Positions 57,327 through 64,000 of a DNA stretch of 64,000 nt are shown here, one piece after another (within the stretch, counting starts at the first letter, position 1; every line of letters begins with the position of its first letter). The notes beneath the pieces are model-generated. The model ran no database searches, was not told the DNA's origin, and worked only from the letters and a program-made list of their open reading frames with translations. This DNA is from Candidatus Pacearchaeota archaeon UBA92 (GTDB lineage: Archaea > Nanobdellota > Nanobdellia > Pacearchaeales > GW2011-AR1). The position numbers and the translations under genes are program-made. Location: contig DANJ01000014.1 of assembly GCA_002497285.1 (NCBI GenBank), positions 45,381 through 109,380 on the forward strand, given 5' to 3'.

Positions 57327-58502
57327 CTATCGAACCATGATTTCCAATCCATCACCCATCTTCAACTTATAGTCCTTACCTACTGCCTGTTTTGTTTTTA
57401 CATGTATCGCCTTAACAAAATTCTTCCCAATATCTGTATGCAATCTAAATGCAAAATCCAAAGCCGTAGAATCAGGAGGCATCAAATAACAATCAGGTAG
57501 AACATTTCCTTTACTATCTGACAATTTACTTCCAGCAGGATAAACTGCAATATACTTGAGCAAATCAAAAACAGTTTTATTCAAAACTTCCTGAATGCCT
57601 GTTCCATTATTATCATTCATAATTCTATCAACTTGCTCAAGAGCTTCCTGTTGTTTTCCAGATAATTCTTTCTTTTTTTCATAATCTTTCTCTCCAGGGA
57701 TATAATTAATCAATCCAGCCTTATCTGCTTGTCTTAATACTAACTCGCCTTCAGCATAGCAAGGAACAATAGGATAATCAAATTTCAATTTTATTTTTTC
57801 GTAATTCTCTTTTCCAAGAGGCCTATCAATCTTATTCGCAGCAATTATCATTGGCTTTGTCGTCTTTCTCAAGGCAATAGAAAATTTCTTCACGTCTTCC
57901 TGGTTCCAGGAAGTAGGCTTATCAGGATTCAACCCTGTTTTTAATAAAACCGATTTAACATCATCTTCTGTAACCTTTAATCCAGAAAATTGCTTTGCAA
58001 CAGATTCACTTAGCTTTGTCTTTTGAGTTTCAACAATTCTTGCAAACTTTTCCCAAGTTTTAGTTAATATGCCTAGGTACCACAAATCCAATTCATTCTC
58101 AATCATTCTGACATCCTGGGAAACATCATAATTTTCAGTAGGCTTTCCCTCACTGTCATACTCTCCAGACATATCAACAACGTGAATAAATGCATCTGCC
58201 CCAGCCAAATCATTCAAAAATTCATTTCCTAATCCTTTACCTTCGGAAGCTCCTTCAACTAGCCCAGCCACGTCCATCAATTCAAAAGGTACAAACCGCC
58301 AATCTTTTTTAACATACCCTTCCCGAGGATTTGAATGCTTTCCAAAATCAACAGCTAAATCTTTAATTTTAACATAAGCCATAGCATGATTCGGTTTTAT
58401 AGTCGTAAAAGGATAACTCGCAATTTCAGCATCCGCTAAAGTCGCAGCTTTAAAGAAAGTGCTCTTACCTGAACTAGGTCGCCCTACTAAACCGATTAAC
58501 AT
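57327..58502 (-). CDS. Obg/YchF-type GTPase with TGS domain
   Basis: This 391-aa protein has G1 GRPSSGKSTFF, G3 DVAGLVEGASEGKGLGNEFL and G4 NKIDRPLGKEN, and a C-terminal TGS-like end (FAFRLHTDIGKNF, GDGLEIMV). Archaeal YchF proteins are translation- or ribosome-associated ATP/GTPases. Length matches the archaeal form. Confidence 0.94.
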   Translation of the reverse strand: MLIGLVGRPSSGKSTFFKAATLADAEIASYPFTTIKPNHAMAYVKIKDLAVDFGKHSNPREGYVKKDWRFVPFELMDVAGLVEGASEGKGLGNEFLNDLAGADAFIHVVDMSGEYDSEGKPTENYDVSQDVRMIENELDLWYLGILTKTWEKFARIVETQKTKLSESVAKQFSGLKVTEDDVKSVLLKTGLNPDKPTSWNQEDVKKFSIALRKTTKPMIIAANKIDRPLGKENYEKIKLKFDYPIVPCYAEGELVLRQADKAGLINYIPGEKDYEKKKELSGKQQEALEQVDRIMNDNNGTGIQEVLNKTVFDLLKYIAVYPAGSKLSDSKGNVLPDCYLMPPDSTALDFAFRLHTDIGKNFVKAIHVKTKQAVGKDYKLKMGDGLEIMVR

Positions 58503-58552
58503 TAAATATAATCAATTTCAGCGATTTATAAAGATACGGGAAAAATAAAAAA

Positions 58553-58930
58553 TCACTGGAGGACAAGCAAGGCTTCTCCATCAGAACTATCTACTAATTC
58601 CGAGCCTCTAATTTCGGAAAGTCTCTGTCCAATTGCTTTCGCTCTTTTTGTTGCAAGAACCGTCGCATCCTTCAGAGAAAAGCCATTTCTATAAACTGCA
58701 CTTGCATCTCCAGAGTATCCCAAAACCAATCGCCTATCAACTCTGTCTGGAACATATTCCTGAACAGTATAAGGAAATCTACCTTCTCCTTCAATTACAG
58801 CAACACGAGCCAATATCTGTCCAACTACATTGGAAAACTCATATCTTGTAGGAAGCTCTTCCTTTCCAAGACATTTATCAAGATTTCTACCTTGAGTAGT
58901 AGTTCTTTTCATCACTATTTGTTCACTCAT
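58553..58930 (-). CDS. Hypothetical protein
   Basis: ATG 58930 is preferred over 58939 because GGAGGT lies ~10 nt upstream. The 125-aa product is soluble, with a conserved-looking YVPDRVDRRLVLGYSGDASAVYRNGF segment. It overlaps the upstream membrane-protein gene by a few bases. I do not recognise a family. Confidence 0.65.
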   Translation of the reverse strand: MSEQIVMKRTTTQGRNLDKCLGKEELPTRYEFSNVVGQILARVAVIEGEGRFPYTVQEYVPDRVDRRLVLGYSGDASAVYRNGFSLKDATVLATKRAKAIGQRLSEIRGSELVDSSDGEALLVLQ

Positions 58931-59390
58931 TTTTCTCATTACCTCCTTTCACATTTCTCCTTTTATTATCCTCTGGTAAATTACCAAATTGTGAACCTAA
59001 AATAAATCCTCCAATAGGCCCAGCTAACATAAATAGCGAACCGAGAACGAGCCCTCCAACATATTTAGGCCTCTCAAAATCAAAGTTTTTCTTTTTTTCA
59101 GAATAATCTAAAATTTCTAAATTTGTCCTCTCTCCCTCTAAAAAATCATCAATAGCACGGTCAATTCCCTGATATCTTTTAGAAGATCCTAATTCTTCAG
59201 ATAATTCAGAAGCTAGTTCATACACTTTAACCTGCTCAGTTCTCTCTGGGGCAACTGGTCTGTTAGAAATTACATTGTAAAGGAAAATTAATGGTGCAAG
59301 CGTACCTACTGCTAGCCCAATCCTTCTCCTTGCCACATTTCCTAAATATGGCCTCATTAGTTCTCTCTGTTCTATATTTTGTTCTTTCAT
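58923..59390 (-). CDS. Two-TM membrane protein, divergent from trmB
   Basis: Start ATG 59390 is near a TATA-like ATATTTAAG. The 155-aa product has two hydrophobic segments (IGLAVGTLAPLIFLYNV and GGLVLGSLFMLAGPIGGFILG) with a helical charged loop between. It is coupled to the hypothetical gene downstream. Its promoter region overlaps that of the TrmB-like regulator. Function unknown. Confidence 0.65.
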   Translation of the reverse strand: MKEQNIEQRELMRPYLGNVARRRIGLAVGTLAPLIFLYNVISNRPVAPERTEQVKVYELASELSEELGSSKRYQGIDRAIDDFLEGERTNLEILDYSEKKKNFDFERPKYVGGLVLGSLFMLAGPIGGFILGSQFGNLPEDNKRRNVKGGNEKNE

Positions 59391-59411
59391 AGTAGTCACA
59401 CAAAATAACAA

Positions 59412-59445
59412 TACTTAAATATTTATCCTACCAAATAGTAGGACA
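59412..59445. promoter_or_regulatory. TrmB operator and divergent TATA region
   Basis: TCCTAC-CAAATA-GTAGGA (59427-59444) is a perfect 6-bp inverted repeat with a 6-nt spacer, ending one base before the trmB ATG. The AT-rich TTAAATATTT at 59415-59424 is a TATA-like box usable in both directions. A TrmB dimer binding here could repress both divergent genes. Confidence 0.55.
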
Positions 59446-60175
59446 ATGAACACAGAGATTCTGGAAGATTTAGGGCTGACGCATACAGAGATCAAGACTT
59501 ACCACATTATTGGAGCTTGGCTCATCGATTGCAGGCACAATCTTAGAGAAGTCAGGCCTGCCTAATTCAACTATTCATAGAGATCTCAACTCATTGATAG
59601 AAAAAGGCCTTATCAATTTCATCCTGGAAGGAAAAAGAAAAATCTATCAGGCGACTAACCCGGAACATTTCTTTGATTTCATAGAAGAGAAGAAGAGAAA
59701 ATTCCAAGAAATACTGCCGGAATTAAAAAGGAAGCAGGGAATTGCAAGGATCAAGGAAAAGGCTTCCATATACAAAGGAAAGAAAGGCATCAATGAGATA
59801 TATTCAATTATGAGGGACTCAAATGGCAAAGAGTATAATACATTCGGCGGAGGGGAAGAATGCGCCAATAAAATGGGTTTGACATGGTGGCTGAACCATC
59901 ATAGAAAAAGGATAGCAAACAAGCTTTCGGCAAGGCAGGTATTTGACATGACTGTGAAGCCAATAGGCGGAACAGAAATTGAAAAGCTGCCAATGACAGA
60001 AATAAGATACCTTCCAAAAGAATTCGCATCATTCCAGGAAACAGTAATTGTGGGAGACAAAGTAGCAATAAATATTTTCACAGAAAATCCCTACGGGATT
60101 TTAATAGAAGACAAGCACGTCGCAGAAGGCTATAGGAAGCATTTCGAGCTACTCTGGAAGCAGGCTAAAAAATAA
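59446..60175 (+). pseudogene. TrmB-family transcriptional regulator, frameshifted
   Basis: Translation from ATG 59446 gives MNTEILEDLGLTHTEIKTY, the TrmB wHTH start, but the frame then runs into a stop. The remaining protein continues in the +1 frame from about 59505 (LELGSSIAGTILEKSGLPNSTIHRDLNSLIEKG...) through to 60175. A one-base insertion (or two-base deletion) near 59495-59505 would explain this. The C-terminal ~150 residues look like the intact TrmB sensor domain. It may be a genuine pseudogene, an error in assembly or a recoding site. Confidence 0.8.
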
Positions 60176-60409
60176 CTAAACTTCCTGCCTCAATTTATCA
60201 TATTCATCAACGGTTATCTTTACCTGATTTAAAATCGCCTTAAGCAATCCTCTTCCAATATCCTCATTTCCATGAACTGGGACTACTGTCCTTCTTCCAT
60301 CTGGATGCTTAAACCTAAAATGGCTGCCCTTTCCATGTATTTTTTCAAAACCCATTTTTTCAAGGAGCTTACATAATTTTTTTCCTGAAATAGGAATAAG
60401 TTTGGGCAT
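60176..60409 (-). CDS. hicA: HicA-family mRNA interferase toxin
   Basis: This 77-aa protein has the HicA dsRBD-like fold signature: ISGKKLCKLLEKMGFEKIHGKGSHFRFKHP, with catalytic His30 in GSHFRF. HicA cleaves mRNA when not bound by HicB. It lies 1 nt downstream of hicB, ending directly next to the trmB end (convergent). Confidence 0.92.
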   Translation of the reverse strand: MPKLIPISGKKLCKLLEKMGFEKIHGKGSHFRFKHPDGRRTVVPVHGNEDIGRGLLKAILNQVKITVDEYDKLRQEV

Positions 60410-60410
60410 T

Positions 60411-60656
60411 TTAATAAACAGCAGGTTGTGATTTAGACTTGAAATTCAATCTCTGTAAACCTATAAATTTCATAGGCTTGATATCTTCATTATCTGCCTC
60501 AAGGCAAACCTCAATTGCTTCCCTAATTCTCTCTAAAGCCTCCGAAATGGTCTTCCCCTGTGTATAACACCCATGGATTTCCGGAACACTCGCTACATAA
60601 ACTCCATCTTCATCTTGCTCAATTATGACTGTAAAATCCAGCATTTTCTTTTCCAT
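60411..60656 (-). CDS. hicB: HicB-family antitoxin
   Basis: This 81-aa protein has the HicB partial RNase H-like fold: LDFTVIIEQDEDGVYVASVPEIHGCYTQGKTISEALERIREAIEVCLE. There is no C-terminal DNA-binding domain, which is usual for short HicB forms. A TATA-like TTAAATAC lies ~25 nt upstream of the ATG. Confidence 0.92.
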   Translation of the reverse strand: MEKKMLDFTVIIEQDEDGVYVASVPEIHGCYTQGKTISEALERIREAIEVCLEADNEDIKPMKFIGLQRLNFKSKSQPAVY

Positions 60657-60700
60657 GAAATAGAGGGTATTGAATTGTATTTAAATTTTAGCATTTCTAA

Positions 60701-61189
60701 TCAATAAAACCAGGAGTAACCTTCAACAATCAATTTGACGAGAATTGCAATAACAAACAGGGAATATGAAATCCTTAAATTCCTGAACTTGCTGTGAACA
60801 ATTCTGGAAAGCGCCTTGATATTTATCAGATAATCCTCTGCAATATCCTTGTAATCAAAATCCATCATCTTCTTCCTCGTCTTCGCAACATCCATTGACA
60901 TCGCATCCTTGTAATATAACAGGGATTGTTTTCCAGATGCCTTTGCCCCTCTCGGATAAAGCGTAAGAAAGGCAAAATATCCTGAAGCGATAAAAGGTAT
61001 TAATGTAATTATCAAAAGGTTCATAGGCAATTCCCCAAAATTATTAAGGAAGCTGAAGAAGATGGACAAAATAACTCCGATAAGAGCTATAACAATATTC
61101 GCCTTTGTGTCTGCCAGGCGAATCAGATTCTGGTTTTCAGAATAGCTTCTGCCAAGATATTCGCTCAAAGGCCTCACATCTTTCTGCAT
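60701..61189 (-). CDS. PycTM/DUF5706-like membrane protein
   Basis: This 162-aa protein has NQNLIRLADTKANIVIALIGVILSI, two adjacent TM helices, then a cytoplasmic helix and a last TM helix (SYSLFVIAILVKLIV). The ADTKAN motif and layout match the Pycsar effector PycTM (DUF5706), which in bacteria disrupts membranes upon cyclic CMP/UMP binding. No nucleotide cyclase is seen nearby. Regulation and role here are unknown. Confidence 0.75.
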   Translation of the reverse strand: MQKDVRPLSEYLGRSYSENQNLIRLADTKANIVIALIGVILSIFFSFLNNFGELPMNLLIITLIPFIASGYFAFLTLYPRGAKASGKQSLLYYKDAMSMDVAKTRKKMMDFDYKDIAEDYLINIKALSRIVHSKFRNLRISYSLFVIAILVKLIVEGYSWFY

Positions 61190-61219
61190 TTACAGATATA
61201 AGGAATAAGATATATAAAT

Positions 61220-61774
61220 CTAACCTAAATCAGCAAGCAGCTCATCAACTTTATCTTTCAGTTCGCCCAATCCCTGATTATTTTCTATTACAAAATCAGC
61301 CATCTCAAAAACTCTTTTGTGCTGCTGCCCGTGTTCCTCTTCATTCTCGCCTAAATCTCTTTCTTCCATTTTCTTAAATGCCTCAAGCTCCATCGGCTCA
61401 TTTTCTCTCGCTCTTTTTCTTGCCCTGTCAAACCTTACCTGAAAATCAGCATCTAATCTAATCAGGATAAAATTATCCCCGAATTCTTTCCTAAATTCTT
61501 CAACTTCTCCAGGATTTCTTATATTCCCAACAACATAATTTTTTCCATTATCCATTTTCTCAATCATTCTTCTTGATAAGACCCCAAGCCCTTCTTTTTT
61601 CCTAAGTTCATCCCCTATATCCTGCAGATTCTTTCTTGTGATTTCTTTTCCTGTTTTGCTCAACTCTTCTCTTAAAATATCAGAGTAAGAAAACCCAATA
61701 AATCTTTTTTCATTGAGAAAAGACATGAAAGTGCTTGTTCCAGAGCAGATAGACCCTGTAACCCCGATTATCAT
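61220..61774 (-). CDS. P-loop kinase (dephospho-CoA kinase/adenylate-kinase-like)
   Basis: This 184-aa protein has an N-terminal P-loop GVTGSICSGTST, an unusual form of GxxxxGK(S/T) with Thr replacing the usual Lys. It also has NIRNPGEVEEFRKEF and DADFQVRFDRARKRAREN. The family resembles CoaE/NMP kinases found next to tRNA genes in several archaea. The odd P-loop may reduce activity. It is separated from tRNA-Ile by ~50 nt. Confidence 0.75.
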   Translation of the reverse strand: MIIGVTGSICSGTSTFMSFLNEKRFIGFSYSDILREELSKTGKEITRKNLQDIGDELRKKEGLGVLSRRMIEKMDNGKNYVVGNIRNPGEVEEFRKEFGDNFILIRLDADFQVRFDRARKRARENEPMELEAFKKMEERDLGENEEEHGQQHKRVFEMADFVIENNQGLGELKDKVDELLADLG

Positions 61775-61794
61775 AAAAACTAGAAAAGACTAAG

Positions 61795-61803
61795 TTTTAA
61801 ATA
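61795..61803 (+). promoter_or_regulatory. TATA-like box of tRNA-Ile
   Basis: TTTTAAATATCC lies about 25-30 nt upstream of the tRNA start. It fits archaeal spacing. Confidence 0.5.
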
Positions 61804-61826
61804 TCCTCTGATTTTCATTTCAACGT

Positions 61827-61987
61827 GAGCCCATAGCTCAGCCCGGTTAGAGCACTGCTCTTATAAGAGTGCATCTCGTTAGAGATGTATCCTCGCTCCC
61901 TAACAAAGGGAAGTTGAGCTTCAAGAAACCGCAAGGTGTCTTAAGTAGGAAAGGCAGGGGTCCCAGGTTCAAATCCTGGTGGGCTCA
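61827..61987 (+). tRNA. tRNA-Ile(UAU) with 86-nt intron
   Basis: The acceptor stem GAGCCCA/TGGGCTC, D-arm GCTC/GAGC, anticodon stem CTGCT/GGCAG and T-arm CCAGG/CCTGG pair fully. The anticodon is TAT at 61862-61864. An intron (about 61866-61951) sits at the canonical 37/38 position. A bulge-helix-bulge is plausible, with CUUAU pairing GUAGG and an AAA bulge before GGCAG. The mature RNA is 75 nt. The anticodon reads AUA codons. The reading of UAU depends on the intron position. Confidence 0.85.
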
Positions 61988-62100
61988 TGGAACAAAATAC
62001 TAGGATTTGTTCAAATCACTTTAATCTCGTAAGAGTTGAAGTTACCGCGGACGAAGTCTGCGTTTACTGGTGGACTCATTAGCTTAGCGTATCTATGCTA
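61988..62100 (+). ncRNA. Structured spacer between tRNAs, candidate small RNA
   Basis: Successive hairpins are visible: GGAACAAA...TTTGTTC (61989-62012), CGCGGAC-GAA-GTCTGCG (about 62047-62063), and TTAGCGTA...TATGCTAA ending next to ACA. An H/ACA-like guide or tRNA-derived remnant is possible. I cannot show expression or a target, so this is a weak call. Confidence 0.3.
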
Positions 62101-62112
62101 ACATTTAAAACC
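62101..62112 (+). promoter_or_regulatory. TATA-like box of tRNA-Glu
   Basis: ACATTTAAAACC is about 25-30 nt upstream of the tRNA start, so tRNA-Glu probably has its own promoter. Confidence 0.5.
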
Positions 62113-62134
62113 CATTTTTTACTCAATCAATCAT

Positions 62135-62207
62135 GCCCTTGTAGTCTAGTGGCCAAGGACGACGCCCTTTCGCGGCGTAAACCCGGGTTCGAATCCCGGC
62201 AGGGGCA
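62135..62207 (+). tRNA. tRNA-Glu(UUC)
   Basis: The acceptor stem GCCCTTG/CAGGGGC has one G-U pair. The anticodon stem ACGCC/GGCGT and loop CTTTCGC give anticodon TTC at 62169-62171, reading GAA/GAG. T-arm CCGGG/CCCGG is present. Length is 73 nt with no intron. Confidence 0.93.
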
Positions 62208-62232
62208 TTCTATAAAACTGAACTTAAAAATC

Positions 62233-62787
62233 CTAAGGCAACATAACAATAATTTCTATCCCTTTTTCTTTGAAATATTCTCTATCTATTTCTTCAACAA
62301 TACTATACCTAATGACATCTCTTCCTTCTTCCTCTCCATCATCTCCAATTATTTCCCCTCCATCTTCCTCTGCATTCAAACCACAATATCCTCCATCTGG
62401 AATAACAAGAGTATAAAGAGTACTAACTTCATGCTTCTTAAGAATTTCAGTAACCCTATTACTTCCAGAAGCCCCTTCAGAGCTAAGGCCTATTCTTTCA
62501 AACATCTCATCAACTATTTTTTGATAAACAACAAACCCTTCATCAAAGGAGTCAATTCTATCAGCCCAACTATCATAAACACTGAAAATATAATAAGCAC
62601 CATTAGTTGCAATTTCATTAGCTTCATTTAAAGTTTTAAGAGCCTGATCAACAGACTTCTCAAGTCCAGAATCGAAAACTCCCTGCTTTCTTAATCCTTT
62701 AAAAAATCTAACTCCTACTGAATACAATTCTCCATTTTCTGCAAGAATCTTCGCAAGTTTTTCCCTACTACAATTAAAAATATCCAT
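62233..62787 (-). CDS. Hypothetical protein
   Basis: The start ATG 62787 (MDIFNCSREKLAK) is favoured because a TATA-like TTTTAAAC lies ~25 nt upstream; an in-frame ATG at 62805 is too close to that box. The 184-aa product is helical and soluble, with an acidic Gly/Glu/Asp stretch near the C-terminus. I do not recognise a family. Confidence 0.65.
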   Translation of the reverse strand: MDIFNCSREKLAKILAENGELYSVGVRFFKGLRKQGVFDSGLEKSVDQALKTLNEANEIATNGAYYIFSVYDSWADRIDSFDEGFVVYQKIVDEMFERIGLSSEGASGSNRVTEILKKHEVSTLYTLVIPDGGYCGLNAEEDGGEIIGDDGEEEGRDVIRYSIVEEIDREYFKEKGIEIIVMLP

Positions 62788-62871
62788 TAAAATCCTTAGA
62801 TTCAACGTTTAAAACAAGTTCTATATTCCAAAAAACCAATTAAAAATAAAAAATAAAAAAGATTTTAGGAT

Positions 62872-62976
62872 TTATCTTCTCCTTCTTGCAGTAGTAGTGC
62901 TTCTTCTCGTTGTTTTTCTCGCAGTAGTTCTTCGAGTAGTTGTTCGTCGAGCAGCAGTCCTCCTTCTAGCGGCCAT
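62872..62976 (-). CDS. 34-aa Arg/Thr/Ala-rich peptide
   Basis: ATG 62976 follows a GGAGGTGATTTG ribosome-binding site. The peptide is nearly all Arg, Thr and Ala (MAARRRTAARRTTT...), with about 15 Arg, resembling protamine- or histone-tail-like peptides. It may bind DNA or RNA. It parallels the 54-aa basic protein at 30511-30675, including the strong SD. Confidence 0.7.
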   Translation of the reverse strand: MAARRRTAARRTTTRRTTARKTTRRSTTTARRRR

Positions 62977-63067
62977 CAAATCACCTCCATTTTCTAAATA
63001 GACAGGATGATTTTATATTTAAAGTTATCCCAAGTCACCAATTATCTTCCCATCGCCTTAAATAAGA

Positions 63068-63637
63068 TTAATCTATAGAAATTCGGCTCTTAATAGTTCT
63101 AATTTTCTTTTTTCTAAATAGCAAACCCATTATCAATCCAAAAGCCATTCCAAATAAGTGTGCAATGTTTGCAATTCCCGACGGTATAAACAAACCAATA
63201 ACATCTCCAACAGCCCAAACTATTCCCGCAACAAACATCGGCATGGGCAAACCAAATGCCCAAACAATCAACAATGGCCTAACAACTATCAATGCACCAA
63301 TCACACCAAATATCGCTCCAGATGCTCCAAGAGAAGAAGAATAGAAATTAACACTTATCAAATTAGCTAACACACCAGAAACAAAAAAAACAATCAGAAA
63401 TTTCTTTCCCCCAATAAGTCTCTCAAGAATACTTCCAAACAAAAGCAAAGCAAACCCGTTATAGAAAAGATGAGCAATACTTCCATGTAAAAATATACTT
63501 GTTACAAATCGCCATATCTCTGTCCAAGAATTTGAATTTAATAAAAACAAATCTGTAAAACCATGAATAAACAACTGTAAAAGATAAACTAAAGCAATAA
63601 TTCCAATTAACTTAAATGCATAAAATTTGAATTTCAT
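63068..63637 (-). CDS. Rhomboid-family intramembrane serine protease
   Basis: This 189-aa, six-TM protein has the catalytic Ser107 in GASGAIFG, catalytic His160 in NIAHLFG and the HGSIAHLFYN segment (H56, N60). It probably cleaves TM segments within the lipid bilayer. It shares one nucleotide with the upstream gene's end, suggesting coupled translation. Confidence 0.95.
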   Translation of the reverse strand: MKFKFYAFKLIGIIALVYLLQLFIHGFTDLFLLNSNSWTEIWRFVTSIFLHGSIAHLFYNGFALLLFGSILERLIGGKKFLIVFFVSGVLANLISVNFYSSSLGASGAIFGVIGALIVVRPLLIVWAFGLPMPMFVAGIVWAVGDVIGLFIPSGIANIAHLFGMAFGLIMGLLFRKKKIRTIKSRISID

Positions 63638-63846
63638 TATTCACCTGGACAAGGGTTAAATTCACAATCAAAGTCCGCATTTCTTGACACATAACTGCCA
63701 TCCTCGCACAATTTAGCATCCTGGGTACAGACCGTTCGTCCACTTTCTAACTTGCTCTCATAATTATAACGGGCAACAATCACAAAAATAATCATTAAAG
63801 CAACTAACAAGATGATTATCAAAAGTTTCTTATTAATTTTACTCAT
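63637..63846 (-). CDS. Small anchored Cys-rich protein
   Basis: This 69-aa protein has an N-terminal TM helix (KLLIIILLVALMIIFVIV) and an outside motif VCTQDAKLCEDGSYVSRNADFDCEFNPCP cut here to its landmarks: CTQDAKLC, DGSYV, DCEFNPCP. The four cysteines could make two disulfides. Similar motifs occur on small proteins of DPANN and CPR organisms. It is transcriptionally coupled to the rhomboid gene. Confidence 0.75.
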   Translation of the reverse strand: MSKINKKLLIIILLVALMIIFVIVARYNYESKLESGRTVCTQDAKLCEDGSYVSRNADFDCEFNPCPGE

Positions 63847-63884
63847 ATAATAAAAAGCAATTTAGGATATTTAAACGTGATACT

Positions 63885-63904
63885 CCTTGCCCTAAAGGGC
63901 AAGG
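63885..63904. repeat. Perfect hairpin at IS200-type element end
   Basis: CCTTGCCC-TAAA-GGGCAAGG is a perfect 8-bp hairpin with loop TAAA, just 3' of the partial TnpA gene (minus strand). It fits an IS200-type right-end hairpin. Confidence 0.7.
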
Positions 63905-63907
63905 CTT

Positions 63908-64000
63908 CTATGCGTGATGCATATCCTGATTTCTCACGTAATCTATTGCTCTCTCAACCTGACTAAATCCGAGGCTGGAAGCAAACTTCCCAGGGCTCCA
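63908..64000 (-). CDS. tnpA: IS200-type Y1 transposase TnpA, partial (C-terminus only)
   Basis: The last 30 codons (WSPGKFASSLGFSQVERA... ending AIDYVRNQDMHHA) match the C-terminus of IS200/IS605 TnpA, including the tyrosine in the DYVRNQ helix that is the likely nucleophile. The 5' part lies beyond the window. A right-end hairpin follows the stop. Confidence 0.8.
   Translation of the reverse strand, partial: WSPGKFASSLGFSQVERAIDYVRNQDMHHA

Noticed and set aside
60701..61189. Complete Pycsar system
   Set aside because: No cyclase gene is present in this window.

Overview
The window looks like a chromosomal segment of an uncultivated DPANN archaeon (Nanoarchaeota / Woesearchaeales / Pacearchaeota-like). 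The basis is archaeal-eukaryotic informational genes (aIF5B, aIF2 gamma, eS6, eL8/L7Ae, eS28, eL24, Kae1), an intron-containing tRNA, AT-rich DNA, TATA-like boxes about 22-28 nt upstream of starts (leaderless style), many one-TM surface proteins, and a bacterial-type gyrase pair. No rRNA or CRISPR array was seen. All assignments come from reading motifs by eye; no database search was run.

Layout. 1-616: edge-truncated membrane protein. 710-12893: a tight six-gene operon with a palindrome over its TATA box, encoding a DUF2779 double-nuclease-like protein, a SNF2-type helicase, type III-like Mod and Res, a small proteasome-beta-like Ntn hydrolase candidate, and an overlapping alpha-helical protein with a C-terminal PD-(D/E)XK-like domain. 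This is the best candidate for an undescribed system. 12949-14040: a truncated serine recombinase, a decayed IS200-type transposase and transposon-end-like hairpins. 14277-18767: HIT protein, aIF5B, eS6, aIF2 gamma and a small unknown. 18790-21696: an AddAB-like UvrD helicase with an Fe-S nuclease domain. 21693-30675: a metallopeptidase-like protein, a DUF2238-like membrane protein, gyrB / a 60-aa acidic protein / gyrA, ribosomal proteins, Kae1 and a 54-aa basic protein.

30725-57296 is dominated by cell-surface genes: paralogous Ig-like anchored proteins, a 2906-aa giant with two LamG-like domains, and three large proteins with the same pilin-like N-terminus (two glycoside-hydrolase-like, one alpha/beta-hydrolase-like). 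Metallopeptidase, Nudix, DUF167 and HD-domain genes are interspersed. The set suggests a cell envelope built to bind and degrade external polymers or host surfaces.

57327-64000 holds a YchF-type GTPase, a frameshifted TrmB regulator with an apparent operator, HicBA toxin-antitoxin, an orphan PycTM-like membrane protein, a P-loop kinase, tRNA-Ile(UAU) with an intron, tRNA-Glu(UUC), a 34-aa Arg/Thr peptide, a rhomboid protease, and the C-terminal end of another IS200-type transposase at the right edge.
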